Origin: Streptomyces sp.
Lineage (GTDB): Bacteria; Actinomycetota; Actinomycetes; Streptomycetales; Streptomycetaceae
DNA length: 64,000 nucleotides
NCBI RefSeq assembly: GCF_019510245.1
Contig: NZ_JAEKKT010000117.1
Coordinates: forward strand, 62,001 to 126,000
Reading direction: 5' to 3'
The notes beneath the pieces were generated by a model. The model was not told the DNA's origin. It ran no database searches and saw only the letters and a program-made list of their open reading frames with translations. The number at the start of each line of letters is the position of its first letter. The stretch's first letter is position 1. The position numbers and the translations under genes are program-made. Below, piece after piece: positions 52,126 to 59,899 of the stretch.

Positions 52126-52230
52126 GGGACGAACATGGGGGGACGAACACAAGGCGGACGAAGATGGGGCGGGACGAACACAAGGCGGACGAACATGGGG
52201 CGGGACGAACACGGGGCGGACGAACTCGGG
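52126..52230 (-). repeat. Tandem 15/16-bp repeat, about seven units, between rgt and helR
   Basis: Units of the form GGACGAACAYRRGG recur about seven times, alternating 15 and 16 bp to give a 31-bp super-unit. Units differ at a few positions (GAACATGGGG, GAACACAAGG, GAAGATGGGG). The array lies in the 315-bp spacer between the rgt stop and helR start and is transcribed as UUCGUCC-rich RNA. The frame that crosses it shows no sign of coding. The rest of the spacer holds nothing I recognise. Confidence 0.85.
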
Positions 52231-52378
52231 GAGACGGCGACCGCCGCCCAGGGATCGTCCCGGAGCGCGGTGCCGGACGGACCGCGGGGCCCTCGTGGCC
52301 GGTCGCGCCGGTCCGGCGGACCGCGCACCGGCGCAGCTCGCGCCCCTCACGGGGCACAGCGGTGGCCGTGTGCGCTGC

Positions 52379-53578
52379 TCAGGCGCCGTCGAGGAGCAGC
52401 CGTGCGGCCACGGCCGCTCCGTCGGTGCGCACCATGCCGGCCACGGCGGTCGCACGGGCCCGGGTCGCGGGGGTGAGGGCGGTCGCGAGCGCGGCCGAGA
52501 GGGACTCGAGGGTCGGGGTCGGGCCGGCGTGGGCCGCGCCGATGCCCAGTTCGGCCACCCGTGCGGCCCAGTGCGGCTGGTCCACGACCTGGGGAACGAC
52601 CACCTGGGGCACCCCGGCCACGGCGGCCGTCGTCGTGGTGCCCGCACCCCCGTGGTGGACGACGGCGGCCACCCGGCGGAACAGGGCCTGGTGGTTGACC
52701 TCGCCGACGGCGAAGCAGTCGGCGCCGTCGCCCGGGCCGAGGTCGGCCCAGCCGCGGCCGACCAGCACCCGGCGGCCCTGGGCGCGCACCGCCTCGACCG
52801 CCACCCGGGCCGCGTCGGGCGCACCGCGCATGGCCATGCTGCCGAAGCCGACGTACACCGGCGGTGTGCCGGCCTCCAGGAACGCCACCAGGTCGTCCGC
52901 CAGCGGGCGGTGGTCCGGCAGCAGCCAGGCCCCGGTCTGCACCAGGTCGAGGTCCGTCATCTCCCGCCACGGGGCCAGTGCCGGGTCGGCCGCCAGCCAC
53001 GGCCGGTCGGTGAGGACATGGTCGCGGACGTTGTCCACCGGGGGCAGGCCGAGCGCGGCCCGGTGGGTGTTCAGCGCCTCGCCGTACAGGGCGTTCACCC
53101 GCTCGGCGTCCACCTTCCACAGCGTCGGCAGGTCGGCGTCGGCCGGGGCCGGGCGGCCCGGCCGGCGCGCCGGCGGGAAGCGCGAGGACGGCAGTCCGGC
53201 GGTGTGGTAGCAGGCCAGCACGTAGCGGATGCCCAGGTTCTCGGCCACCGACCGCGCGCCGGCCGGCATCAGGCCGCTCGCCACCAGCGCGTCGCATCCC
53301 TCGGCCGCCGGGCCGACCGTGTCGAAGTGCGCGGCCACCAGCTCGGGCGCGAGCTTGAACGCGTCCTCCGGCGCCGGGTTCGGCCGGGTCACCAGCGCAC
53401 GCACCGACGGCCCGAACGGCACGTGCGGCACGCCCGCACGGGCCAGCAACTCCGCGAACTCCTCGTCCGGCGGGGCGCACACCCGTGCCTCGGCGCCGAG
53501 CCGGCGCAGCGCCACGGCGAGTCCCGCCAGCGGTTCCACGTCGCCACGCGACCCATATCCCATCAACAGCACACGCAT
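52379..53578 (-). CDS. rgt: Rifamycin-type macrolide glycosyltransferase (MGT, GT1)
   Basis: 399 aa, GT-B fold. It begins MRVLLMGYGSRGDVEPL, the GT1 start. The C-terminal donor-binding part holds VYVGFGSMAMRG, HHGGAGTTTTA and VPQVVDQPHWAARV, the UDP-sugar site of antibiotic glycosyltransferases. Rgt enzymes inactivate rifampicin by glucosylation of the C23 hydroxyl. A palindrome nearly identical to the rifamycin-associated element stands 59 bp upstream, and helR is the next gene; both features support this role over macrolide or other substrates. ATG 53578 is chosen for the MRVLL start and a GGGGGA site at eight bases. Confidence 0.88.
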   Translation of the reverse strand: MRVLLMGYGSRGDVEPLAGLAVALRRLGAEARVCAPPDEEFAELLARAGVPHVPFGPSVRALVTRPNPAPEDAFKLAPELVAAHFDTVGPAAEGCDALVASGLMPAGARSVAENLGIRYVLACYHTAGLPSSRFPPARRPGRPAPADADLPTLWKVDAERVNALYGEALNTHRAALGLPPVDNVRDHVLTDRPWLAADPALAPWREMTDLDLVQTGAWLLPDHRPLADDLVAFLEAGTPPVYVGFGSMAMRGAPDAARVAVEAVRAQGRRVLVGRGWADLGPGDGADCFAVGEVNHQALFRRVAAVVHHGGAGTTTTAAVAGVPQVVVPQVVDQPHWAARVAELGIGAAHAGPTPTLESLSAALATALTPATRARATAVAGMVRTDGAAVAARLLLDGA

Positions 53579-53636
53579 GTCGCGCATCCCCCAAATACCG
53601 CGGTCCCTGGCTTCGGCCTGCGATTCTGCGGGACGA

Positions 53637-53660
53637 GGGGGGCCTTGCGGCAAGCCCCCC
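53637..53660 (-). promoter_or_regulatory. Rifamycin-associated element (RAE)
   Basis: On the minus strand, 53660-53637 reads GGGGGG-CTTGCCGCAAGG-CCCCCC. The inner part GGGGCTTGCCGCAAGGCCCC differs by one central base from the element I recall for rifamycin-induced genes (GGGGCTTGCGGCAAGGCCCC). A TATAGC at about 53669 could be the -10. It precedes rgt-helR, exactly the gene types known to carry it. Confidence 0.85.
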
Positions 53661-53681
53661 CGTGCGCTATACGTTAAGAAG

Positions 53682-53702
53682 GGAGAGGAGAAGAACCTCT
53701 CC
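53682..53702 (-). terminator. Hairpin with T-rich tail after the ECF sigma gene
   Basis: GGAGAGG and CCTCTCC pair around a 7-nt loop, followed on the minus strand by CTTCTTAACG. It ends the ECF sigma transcript 45 bp past its stop and keeps it out of the rgt promoter. Confidence 0.7.
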
Positions 53703-53746
53703 TGCCGTGTCTGCCCCGGGCCGCCGATGTGCGGCCCTTTCTGCTG

Positions 53747-54295
53747 TCACGGCGCGCTCAGCCAGGGCCGGACCTGCTTACGGGCCTCGTGCAGCCGGGA
53801 CTTCAGGGTGCCCAGCGGGATCCCCACCCGCTCGGCGACCTCGGCGTAGTCCAGCTGGCAGATGTCCCGGTAGACGAGCGGCGCGACCAGCTGCGGATGC
53901 TCCCGCTCCAGCCGGTCCAGCGCCTCCAGCAGGTCGATCCGGGACCCGGCGATCACACTCGTCGTACGCGGGTCGACGTGCGCGGTGGGTTCGATGGCCG
54001 CCGGCTGCTCCGCCGCCCGCCGCTTGAGGTCCCGGTACTTCTGCCGGGAACAGTTGGCGACGACCGTGTACAGCCAGGTGCTGAAGCGGCTGCGGCCCTC
54101 GAAGGTGGAGATCTTCCGGGAGATCTGGAGCAGTACGTCCTGGGCCGCCTCCTCGGCGTCCTCCCGGCACGGCAGGAACCGCCCGCAGCGCCGTACGACG
54201 TCCGGCCAGACCTCGGAGAGCAGCTGGTTGAGGGCCGCCTGGTCGCCGACGGCGGCCCGCCGGGCGAGGTCTTCGGTCAGCGCGGCGTCCGGCAC
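53747..54295 (-). CDS. ECF-type RNA polymerase sigma factor
   Basis: 182 aa. Region 2 (about 15-85) includes CREDAEEAAQDVLLQISRKI (quoted as REDAEEAAQDVLLQI) and STWLYTVVANCSRQKYRDLK (quoted as FSTWLYTVVANCSRQKYRD). Region 4 (about 125-175) includes LDYAEVAERVGIPLGTLKSRLHEARKQ (quoted as VGIPLGTLKSRLHEAR). The start is GTG 54295. No anti-sigma gene is adjacent; a membrane Ser/Thr kinase is encoded divergently 46 bp away, and kinase-linked ECF groups are known, so phosphorylation control is possible (inference). Confidence 0.9.
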   Translation of the reverse strand: MPDAALTEDLARRAAVGDQAALNQLLSEVWPDVVRRCGRFLPCREDAEEAAQDVLLQISRKISTFEGRSRFSTWLYTVVANCSRQKYRDLKRRAAEQPAAIEPTAHVDPRTTSVIAGSRIDLLEALDRLEREHPQLVAPLVYRDICQLDYAEVAERVGIPLGTLKSRLHEARKQVRPWLSAP

Positions 54296-54341
54296 GGGAG
54301 GTCCCCCTCGAAGTCGATCTCAGGACAGGCATGATAGTCGT

Positions 54342-55736
54342 ATGCAACCCCTGGAGCGGATCGGCCGCTATCGCCTCGAACGGCGCCTGGGCACCGGTGC
54401 CTTCGGGACGGTCTGGCTCGCCCACGACGACCAGCTGGACGCCCCGGTCGCGGTGAAGGTGCTCGCCGACAACTGGTCCCACCGCCTCGACATCCACGAC
54501 CGCTTCCTGTCCGAGGCGCGGCTGCTGCGGAGGGCCGACTCCAAGCGCGTGGTGCAGGTCTACGACATCGGCGAACTCCCGGACGGGCGACCGTACTTCG
54601 TGATGGAGTACGCCGACGCCGGCACCCTCGCCGACCTGCTCGGCGGCGGCCCGCTCCCGATCCCCGACGCGCTGCGGCTGACCGCGCTGGCGGCGCGCGG
54701 CGCGGCGGACCTGCACGGGGCGGGCATCGTGCACCGGGACATCAAGCCGACCAACGTGCTGCTGCGCACCGCGCAGGACGGCACCCGGCGGGTGCTGCTC
54801 GCCGACCTGGGTCTGGCGAAGAGCCTGGCACAGGCGTCGGGGCTGACCCTGGCCGCCGGCTCGGCGGGGTACCAGCCGCCGGAGCAGGCCGAGCCCGGCG
54901 AGGGCATCGACGCCCGCGCCGACGTCTACGCGCTGGGCGCGGTCGGCTACGAGCTGGTCACCGGGACGGTGCCGGCGGCGCCCGGGAGGGTGGTCCGGCC
55001 GGAGCGGCTGCGGCCGGATCTCGGGGAGGACGTGCAGCGGGCGCTGATGCGGGCCCTGGAGCCGGACCGGCAGCGCCGCTGGCCGTCCGCGCAGGCCTTC
55101 GCGGACGAGCTGGACCGGCTGGCGGCGGCCGCGGCGGCCCGCCGGCCCCGGCGCCTGGACGGGGTCCGCAGGCGGCTCAACACGGTCACGCTCATCGTCG
55201 CCGCGGTCCTCGCGGCCGGCGGCACCGCCCTCGCGGTCACGATGGTCGACCGGAACGGGGCGCAGGACGGGACGCGGGTCGCCGACTCCACCGGGCGGGT
55301 GGTGGCCCGGGTGCCGTCCGGGTGGGCGGGCGAGCTGCGGAACTCCGGCTGGAACCCGCAGGCCCTGGGACTGGCCTCCGGGCACGAGCCGGGCCTCGAG
55401 GTCGCCGACGACGTGTCCGAGTGGCAGGACCTGACGACCGCGGTGAACGGCGTCTTCATCGGCGTGAGCGAGCACGGGGACGTCACCGCCAAGGTGAACG
55501 CCCTCTCCCACACCGGCTGCCACTACGACGGCAGCCGCGCCTTCACCGGCACCGGCTGGAAGGGCCGGGTCCGGAGCTGGAGCGGCTGCTCCGGCGCGGG
55601 CGGTTCGGTCCAGGAGGTGGCCCTGAGCCCGGCCGACGGGGACAGCCGGCCCCAGGTGTACGTGCAGGTCCGGCAGAAGGGCGCCGTCGACGAGAGCGCC
55701 ACCGACGGCATACTCCGGTCCCTTCGGGTCACCTGA
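54342..55736 (+). CDS. Membrane Ser/Thr protein kinase with external sensor domain
   Basis: 464 aa. The kinase domain (about 8-265) has LGTGAFGTVWLAHD, Lys39, HRDIKPTN with catalytic Asp133 and DLG (Asp155) in place of DFG, a common variant in actinobacterial kinases. One membrane helix covers about 285-308. The outer C-terminal part (about 315-464) has no PASTA repeats; it is an unknown domain with two Cys (HTGCHYDG and WSGCSGAGG) likely joined by a disulfide. ATG 54342 lies 46 bp from the divergent ECF sigma factor, with the promoter between. The kinase may phosphorylate that sigma factor. Confidence 0.9.
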   Translation: MQPLERIGRYRLERRLGTGAFGTVWLAHDDQLDAPVAVKVLADNWSHRLDIHDRFLSEARLLRRADSKRVVQVYDIGELPDGRPYFVMEYADAGTLADLLGGGPLPIPDALRLTALAARGAADLHGAGIVHRDIKPTNVLLRTAQDGTRRVLLADLGLAKSLAQASGLTLAAGSAGYQPPEQAEPGEGIDARADVYALGAVGYELVTGTVPAAPGRVVRPERLRPDLGEDVQRALMRALEPDRQRRWPSAQAFADELDRLAAAAAARRPRRLDGVRRRLNTVTLIVAAVLAAGGTALAVTMVDRNGAQDGTRVADSTGRVVARVPSGWAGELRNSGWNPQALGLASGHEPGLEVADDVSEWQDLTTAVNGVFIGVSEHGDVTAKVNALSHTGCHYDGSRAFTGTGWKGRVRSWSGCSGAGGSVQEVALSPADGDSRPQVYVQVRQKGAVDESATDGILRSLRVT

Positions 55737-55865
55737 CCCGGTGACTTCCGGCGTGCCCCCGAACTTTTCCGCCGTTTCTCGCATCGGATGGGGAGTGACG
55801 GCGCACGGAGCGCCTCCGGCACGCCTCGCGGGCGTGCCACGACACATCCAGGAGTGGTGAGACAC

Positions 55866-56576
55866 ATGGCGCACACGTCCCAGTCCTTGCGGCGCGGGGC
55901 GGCCCTGCTCGCGAGCACGGTCGCCGCCCTGGGCCTGCTGACCGCCTGCGGCAACGGCGGCCAGGGCAAGTCCCCGGAGTCGGTGTCGGGCACGGCCGCG
56001 CCCGCGACCGGCAACGCGTCGAGCGCGGACGGCTCGGGCACCTCCGCCGTCCCGTCCGGCACCGGGTCCTCGCCGGCCTCGCAGACCGGCGGCTCGGCGA
56101 CGGGCGGCGGCTCGTCGGCCGGGGGCACCACGACCGGCACCGCCACCTCGGCCGGTGCCCGCTGCCACACCTCGGAGCTGGCCGCCTCGGTGGGCGGCAA
56201 CAACCCGGGGGCCGGCCAGGAGAACTTCCCGGTCGTGCTCACCAACAGGTCGGGCCGCACCTGCACCGTGCGCGGCTTCCCGGGTGCCGCCTTCGTGAAC
56301 GCGGCCGGCACCCAGCTCGGCCCCGATCCGCAGCGTGCGTCCGGCAGCACCCCCGCAACGGTCACGCTCAAGCCCGGCCAGAGCGCCTGGGCGGGGCTGA
56401 CCTTCTCCAACCCGGAGATCAGCGGCGCCAAGACGGCGACCCCGGCCGCGCTGCTGGTCACCCCGCCGGACGAGAAGGACTCGCTGAAGGTCGCCTGGAA
56501 GAACGGCGCGGTCCCGGTCTCCGGGAACGCCTCCTCGGTGCGGCTGACCGTGTTCAGCGCCGGTACCGGCGCCTGA
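55866..56576 (+). CDS. DUF4232-type secreted lipoprotein
   Basis: 236 aa. The lipobox LLTAC places the lipid on Cys28. A flexible Ser/Gly/Thr linker covers about 31-97. The C-terminal domain (99-236) has the DUF4232 pattern: CHTSELAASVGG, NFPVVLTNRSGRTCTVRGFP (quoted as VVLTNRSGRTCTVRGFPG) and PGQSAWAGL. Its function is unknown. Such proteins are very common in Streptomyces and sit at the outer membrane face. It is a monocistronic gene ended by a strong hairpin. Confidence 0.88.
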   Translation: MAHTSQSLRRGAALLASTVAALGLLTACGNGGQGKSPESVSGTAAPATGNASSADGSGTSAVPSGTGSSPASQTGGSATGGGSSAGGTTTGTATSAGARCHTSELAASVGGNNPGAGQENFPVVLTNRSGRTCTVRGFPGAAFVNAAGTQLGPDPQRASGSTPATVTLKPGQSAWAGLTFSNPEISGAKTATPAALLVTPPDEKDSLKVAWKNGAVPVSGNASSVRLTVFSAGTGA

Positions 56577-56591
56577 CCGCCCCCTGACCGG

Positions 56592-56623
56592 ACCCCGCTG
56601 CCCACTCCCCCGGGCAGCGGGGT
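56592..56623 (+). terminator. Hairpin terminator, 12-bp perfect stem
   Basis: ACCCCGCTGCCC (56592-56603) pairs exactly with 56612-56623 around an 8-nt C-rich loop, 15 bp after the DUF4232 stop. Confidence 0.87.
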
Positions 56624-56766
56624 TCGTCATGTCCGGGCCACGAGTGTCACAGGCGTGCAACACGCGCGGCCGGCTCCGATCTTTTTCGCCGGACCGCCCA
56701 TCGAACCCGTCGACCACACAGCAACGCGGCTCCCTGAGGGGCCGGGACGACGGAATCGGGGCGGAC

Positions 56767-58019
56767 ATGAGCGGCATCTCTCGCAGGCGGGTGCTGACGG
56801 CGGGCGCGACGGCAGGGGCCCTGGGCGCCCTCTCCGCGTGCTCGAACGGCAACTGGTCGCTGGGCGGCAGCAGCTCGGCCGACGGCGTGAAGGACGCCGG
56901 CAAGAACGGCAGCGTGCCCGCCAAGCCGCTGAAGCTCATCGGTGACGGCTCCACCGCCGACACCGGCGCGCAGCCGCACCAGCCGAAGGCGACGCGGATG
57001 GCGCCCGGCACCAAGCCACCGCAGTTCGTGGTGTTCTCCTGGGACGGCGCGGGCGAGCTCAGCAACCAGCTGTTCTCCCGCTTCCGGAAGGTGGCCGCGG
57101 ACCACGGCGCCAAGATGACGTTCTTCCTGTCCGGCATCTACACCCTGAGTCCAAGAAGGACCTCTACCGTCCCCCGCAGCACCCGGTCGGCGCCTCCGCG
57201 ATCGGCTACCTCTCCGACCGGCACATCCACGCCACGCTCCAGCAGGTGCGCGCCGCCTGGCTGGAGGGCCACGAGATCGGCACCCACTTCAACGGGCACT
57301 TCTGCGGCTCCGACGGCGTGCGCAACTGGTCCCCCGCCGAGTGGCGCAGCGAGATCGACCAGGCCATGGACTTCGTCACCCGGTGGAAGACGAACACCGG
57401 CTTCACCGACCTGGAGCCGCTGCCCTTCGACTACCGCAAGGAGCTGACGGGCGGCCGCACCCCGTGCCTGGAGGGCCAGGCCAACCTGCTGCCCACCGCG
57501 GCGGCGCTCGGCTGGAAGTACGACGCCTCCTCCCCCGGCGGCCTGCAGATCTGGCCGGGCAAGGTACAGGGCAACCGCATCTGGGACTTCCCCCTGCAGT
57601 CCATACCGTTCCCCGGGCACTCCTTCCAGGTCCTGTCGATGGACTACAACATGATGTACAACCAGTCCGCCGGCAATCCGCTGGGCGACAAGGCCCAGTA
57701 CGACGCCTGGCGCACCCAGGCCCGCGACAGCTACGTGGCGGGCTTCGAGCGGGCGTACACCACCAACCGGGCGCCGTTCTTCATCGGCAACCACTTCGAG
57801 CGCTGGAACGGCGGCATCTACATGGACGCCGTCGAGGAGGCGATCGGCACGATGGCCCAGCACGACGACGTGCGCTTCGTGTCCTTCAAACAGCTGGTGG
57901 CATGGCTGGAGGCGCAGGACCAGGCGGTGCTGCGCAAGCTGCGCACGCTGAACCCGGGCCAGGAGCCCACGGGCGGCTGGGGGGAGTTCCTGGGTGCGGC
58001 GGCTACCCCGTCCTCGTAA
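56767..58019 (+). pseudogene. Polysaccharide deacetylase-like (NodB fold) lipoprotein, frameshifted
   Basis: The first frame (from ATG 56767) has a Tat-like SRRRVL signal, a lipobox with Cys25 (LSACSNG) and VFSWDGAGE, the NodB motif 1, and reads to FFLSGIYTL. The frame then breaks near 57147. The continuing protein is in another frame: ESKKDLYRPP..., GHEIGTHFNGHFCG (motif 2, HxGTHxxGH-like), to the stop at 58019. A net loss of 1 (or 4) bases at CCCTGAGTCC explains it. Joined, the protein would be about 417 aa. Either the gene is recently broken, or this is a sequence error; codon bias on both sides is intact. No slippery site is seen. It would deacetylate wall or capsule glycans if whole. Confidence 0.8.
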
Positions 58020-58030
58020 ACCGGGTCCGT

Positions 58031-58060
58031 CTGCTTTCATCTGCTTTCATCTGCTTTCAT
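58031..58060. repeat. Three exact tandem copies of a 10-bp word
   Basis: CTGCTTTCAT occurs three times in a row, 12 bp after the deacetylase-like stop and 40 bp before the transporter start. Unlike its surroundings it is only 40 percent GC. Confidence 0.95.
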
Positions 58061-58099
58061 GGGTGGGCCGTACTTGATCACGCCTCCGAGGGACGCGCC

Positions 58100-59359
58100 C
58101 TGAACACCCCGCTCGCCGAGACCCTGTCCGTCCTCCTGCTCGCCGCCGTCCTCGCCTGGGCCGTGATCCGGCCCCGCGGCTGGCCGGAGGCGGTGCTCGC
58201 CGTACCGGCGGCCGGCATCGTCGTCGCCACCGGCGCGATCTCCCTCGACCACGCGCGGGCGGAGGCCGAGCAGCTCGGGCCGGTGGTCGGCTTCCTCGCC
58301 GCGGTCCTGGTACTGGCCCACTTCTGCGACGTGGAGGGCCTGTTCCAGGCCTGCGGGGCGTGGATGGCCCGCTGGTCGGGCGGGCGGCCGGTGCGGCTGC
58401 TGACCGCGGTGTTCGCGCTGGCGTCGGTGATCACGGCCGTGCTCAGCCTGGACGCGACGGTGGTGCTCCTGACGCCGGTGGTGTTCGCGACCGCGGCCCG
58501 GTCCGGGGTGCGGGCGAAACCGCACGTCTACGCCTGTACGCATCTGTCGAACACGGCCTCGCTGCTGCTGCCGGTGTCCAACCTGACGAACCTGCTGGCC
58601 TTCGCGGCGAGCGGGCTGAGCTTCACCCGGTTCGCGGCGCTGATGGTGCTGCCCTGGCTGGTGGCGATCGGCGCCGAGTACCTGGTGTTCCGGCGGTTCT
58701 TCGCCCGTGACCTGTCCTCGGCGGCGCCGGGCTCCGAGGACACCGGCGAGCCGCCCCGGCTGCCGGTGTTCGCACTGGTGACGGTGGCCTGCACGCTCGC
58801 CGGGTTCGTGCTCACCTCCGCGGTCGGCATCGACCCGGCGTGGGCGGCCTGCGCGGGTGCGCTGGTGCTGGCCGGGCGGGCGCTGCTGCGGCGGCGGGCG
58901 ACGCCGCTGACGGTGGTGACGGCGGCCGCGCCCGCGTTCCTGGCGTTCGTGCTGGCACTCGGGATCGTGGTGCGGGCGGTCGTCGACAACGGGCTCGCGG
59001 ACGCGCTCGGCCACGTGCTGCCGGGCGGGACCGGGCTGCCGGCGCTGCTCGGCATCGCCGCGCTCGCCGCCGTCCTCGCGAACATCGTCAACAACCTGCC
59101 GGCGGTGCTGGTGCTGCTGCCGCTGGCCGCCCCGGCCGGGCCGGGCGCGGTGCTGGCCGTGCTGCTCGGGGTGAACATCGGCCCGAACCTCACCTACGCC
59201 GGGTCGCTCGCGACGCTGCTGTGGCGCAGGATCGTGCACCAGCACGACCACGGCGTGGACCTCGGGGAGTTCACCCGGCTGGGGCTGCTCGCCGTGCCGG
59301 CCGCGCTGTGCGGGGCGGTGGTGGCACTGTGGGGGGCGCTCCAGGTGGTCGGGGTCTAG
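58100..59359 (+). CDS. ArsB/SLC13-like ion transporter
   Basis: 419 aa with about 11-12 hydrophobic helices. The conserved stretches ATVVLLTPVVFATA, NTASLLLPVSNLTNLLAF (quoted as ASLLLPVSNLTNL) and NIVNNLPAVLVLLPLA (quoted as NIVNNLPAVLVLL) are the two inverted hairpin motifs of the ArsB/NhaD/SLC13 ion transporter superfamily. It may carry arsenite, sodium or dicarboxylate; no ars gene is adjacent. No ATG, GTG or TTG start fits the N-terminus; CTG 58100 with GAGGGA six bases upstream gives MNTPLAETLSV and is my choice. A Usp-like gene follows after 33 bp. Confidence 0.82.
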   Translation: MNTPLAETLSVLLLAAVLAWAVIRPRGWPEAVLAVPAAGIVVATGAISLDHARAEAEQLGPVVGFLAAVLVLAHFCDVEGLFQACGAWMARWSGGRPVRLLTAVFALASVITAVLSLDATVVLLTPVVFATAARSGVRAKPHVYACTHLSNTASLLLPVSNLTNLLAFAASGLSFTRFAALMVLPWLVAIGAEYLVFRRFFARDLSSAAPGSEDTGEPPRLPVFALVTVACTLAGFVLTSAVGIDPAWAACAGALVLAGRALLRRRATPLTVVTAAAPAFLAFVLALGIVVRAVVDNGLADALGHVLPGGTGLPALLGIAALAAVLANIVNNLPAVLVLLPLAAPAGPGAVLAVLLGVNIGPNLTYAGSLATLLWRRIVHQHDHGVDLGEFTRLGLLAVPAALCGAVVALWGALQVVGV

Positions 59360-59392
59360 TCGGGTGTCCAGTCGGGATCTAGCTGGGAGGCC

Positions 59393-59887
59393 ATGGAGAT
59401 GCGGGTGATCGTCTGGCTGGTCGAGGGGACCTGGCCCGCCTGTGTGGACGCGGTGCGCGGCTACGCGCCGGACGCGTCCGAGGTGGTGCTGCTGCACGTC
59501 GACGAACCGGGGGTGGCCGGGCTCGCGCACGGCGCCTTCGCGGGGCTGCTGGGCCGGGCCGGCTCGGAACCGGATCCGGAGCGGCGGCTGGTGGAGCTCG
59601 GCGGGAGCTCGGCGGCTCAGTTGCTGGACGCGGCCGAGTCCCGGCTGGGGCGGCCCTGCACCCGGCTGGAGCGGGCCGGCCGGGTCGAGCGGGAGGTGGT
59701 GGCCGCCGCCGGCGACGCCGACCTGCTGGTCCTGGCCCGGGACGGCGACCGGTCCCGGCTCGGGCCGCACAGCCTGGGCAGGGCGGCGCGGTTCGTCGTC
59801 GACCACGCGCCCTGCCCGGTGCTGCTGGTGTGGCCGGAGGGGGCGCCGGATCTGACGACGATGCCGCCTCCGCCGCCGCGCCCCTGA
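59393..59887 (+). CDS. Universal stress protein-like protein
   Basis: 164 aa, a single UspA fold: VIVWLVEGTWPACVDAV at the start, VVLLHVDEPG, DADLLVLARDGD, and the end region LGPHSLGRAARFVVDHAPCPVLLVWP. The ATP-loop consensus (G-2x-G-9x-G-S/T) is present only in degenerate form, so nucleotide binding is uncertain. It probably shares a transcript with the ion transporter upstream and might bind its cytoplasmic face, as some Usp proteins do (inference). Confidence 0.8.
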   Translation: MEMRVIVWLVEGTWPACVDAVRGYAPDASEVVLLHVDEPGVAGLAHGAFAGLLGRAGSEPDPERRLVELGGSSAAQLLDAAESRLGRPCTRLERAGRVEREVVAAAGDADLLVLARDGDRSRLGPHSLGRAARFVVDHAPCPVLLVWPEGAPDLTTMPPPPPRP

Positions 59888-59899
59888 CCCGGCACGGGC

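Noticed and set aside
52126..52230. Possible CRISPR array
   Set aside because: Units are 15-16 bp in direct tandem with no unique spacers, and no cas genes are present.
52064..52357. N-terminal extension of helR through the tandem repeat
   Set aside because: The extension has repetitive Cys/Ser/Pro-rich sequence with no helicase relation and no ribosome site.
50105..53677. 1190-codon plus-strand open frame across helR and rgt
   Set aside because: Antisense shadow of two well supported genes; no recognisable domain and it ignores the tandem repeat.
53778..57137. 1119-codon minus-strand open frame
   Set aside because: It is a shadow of the kinase, DUF4232 and deacetylase-like genes.
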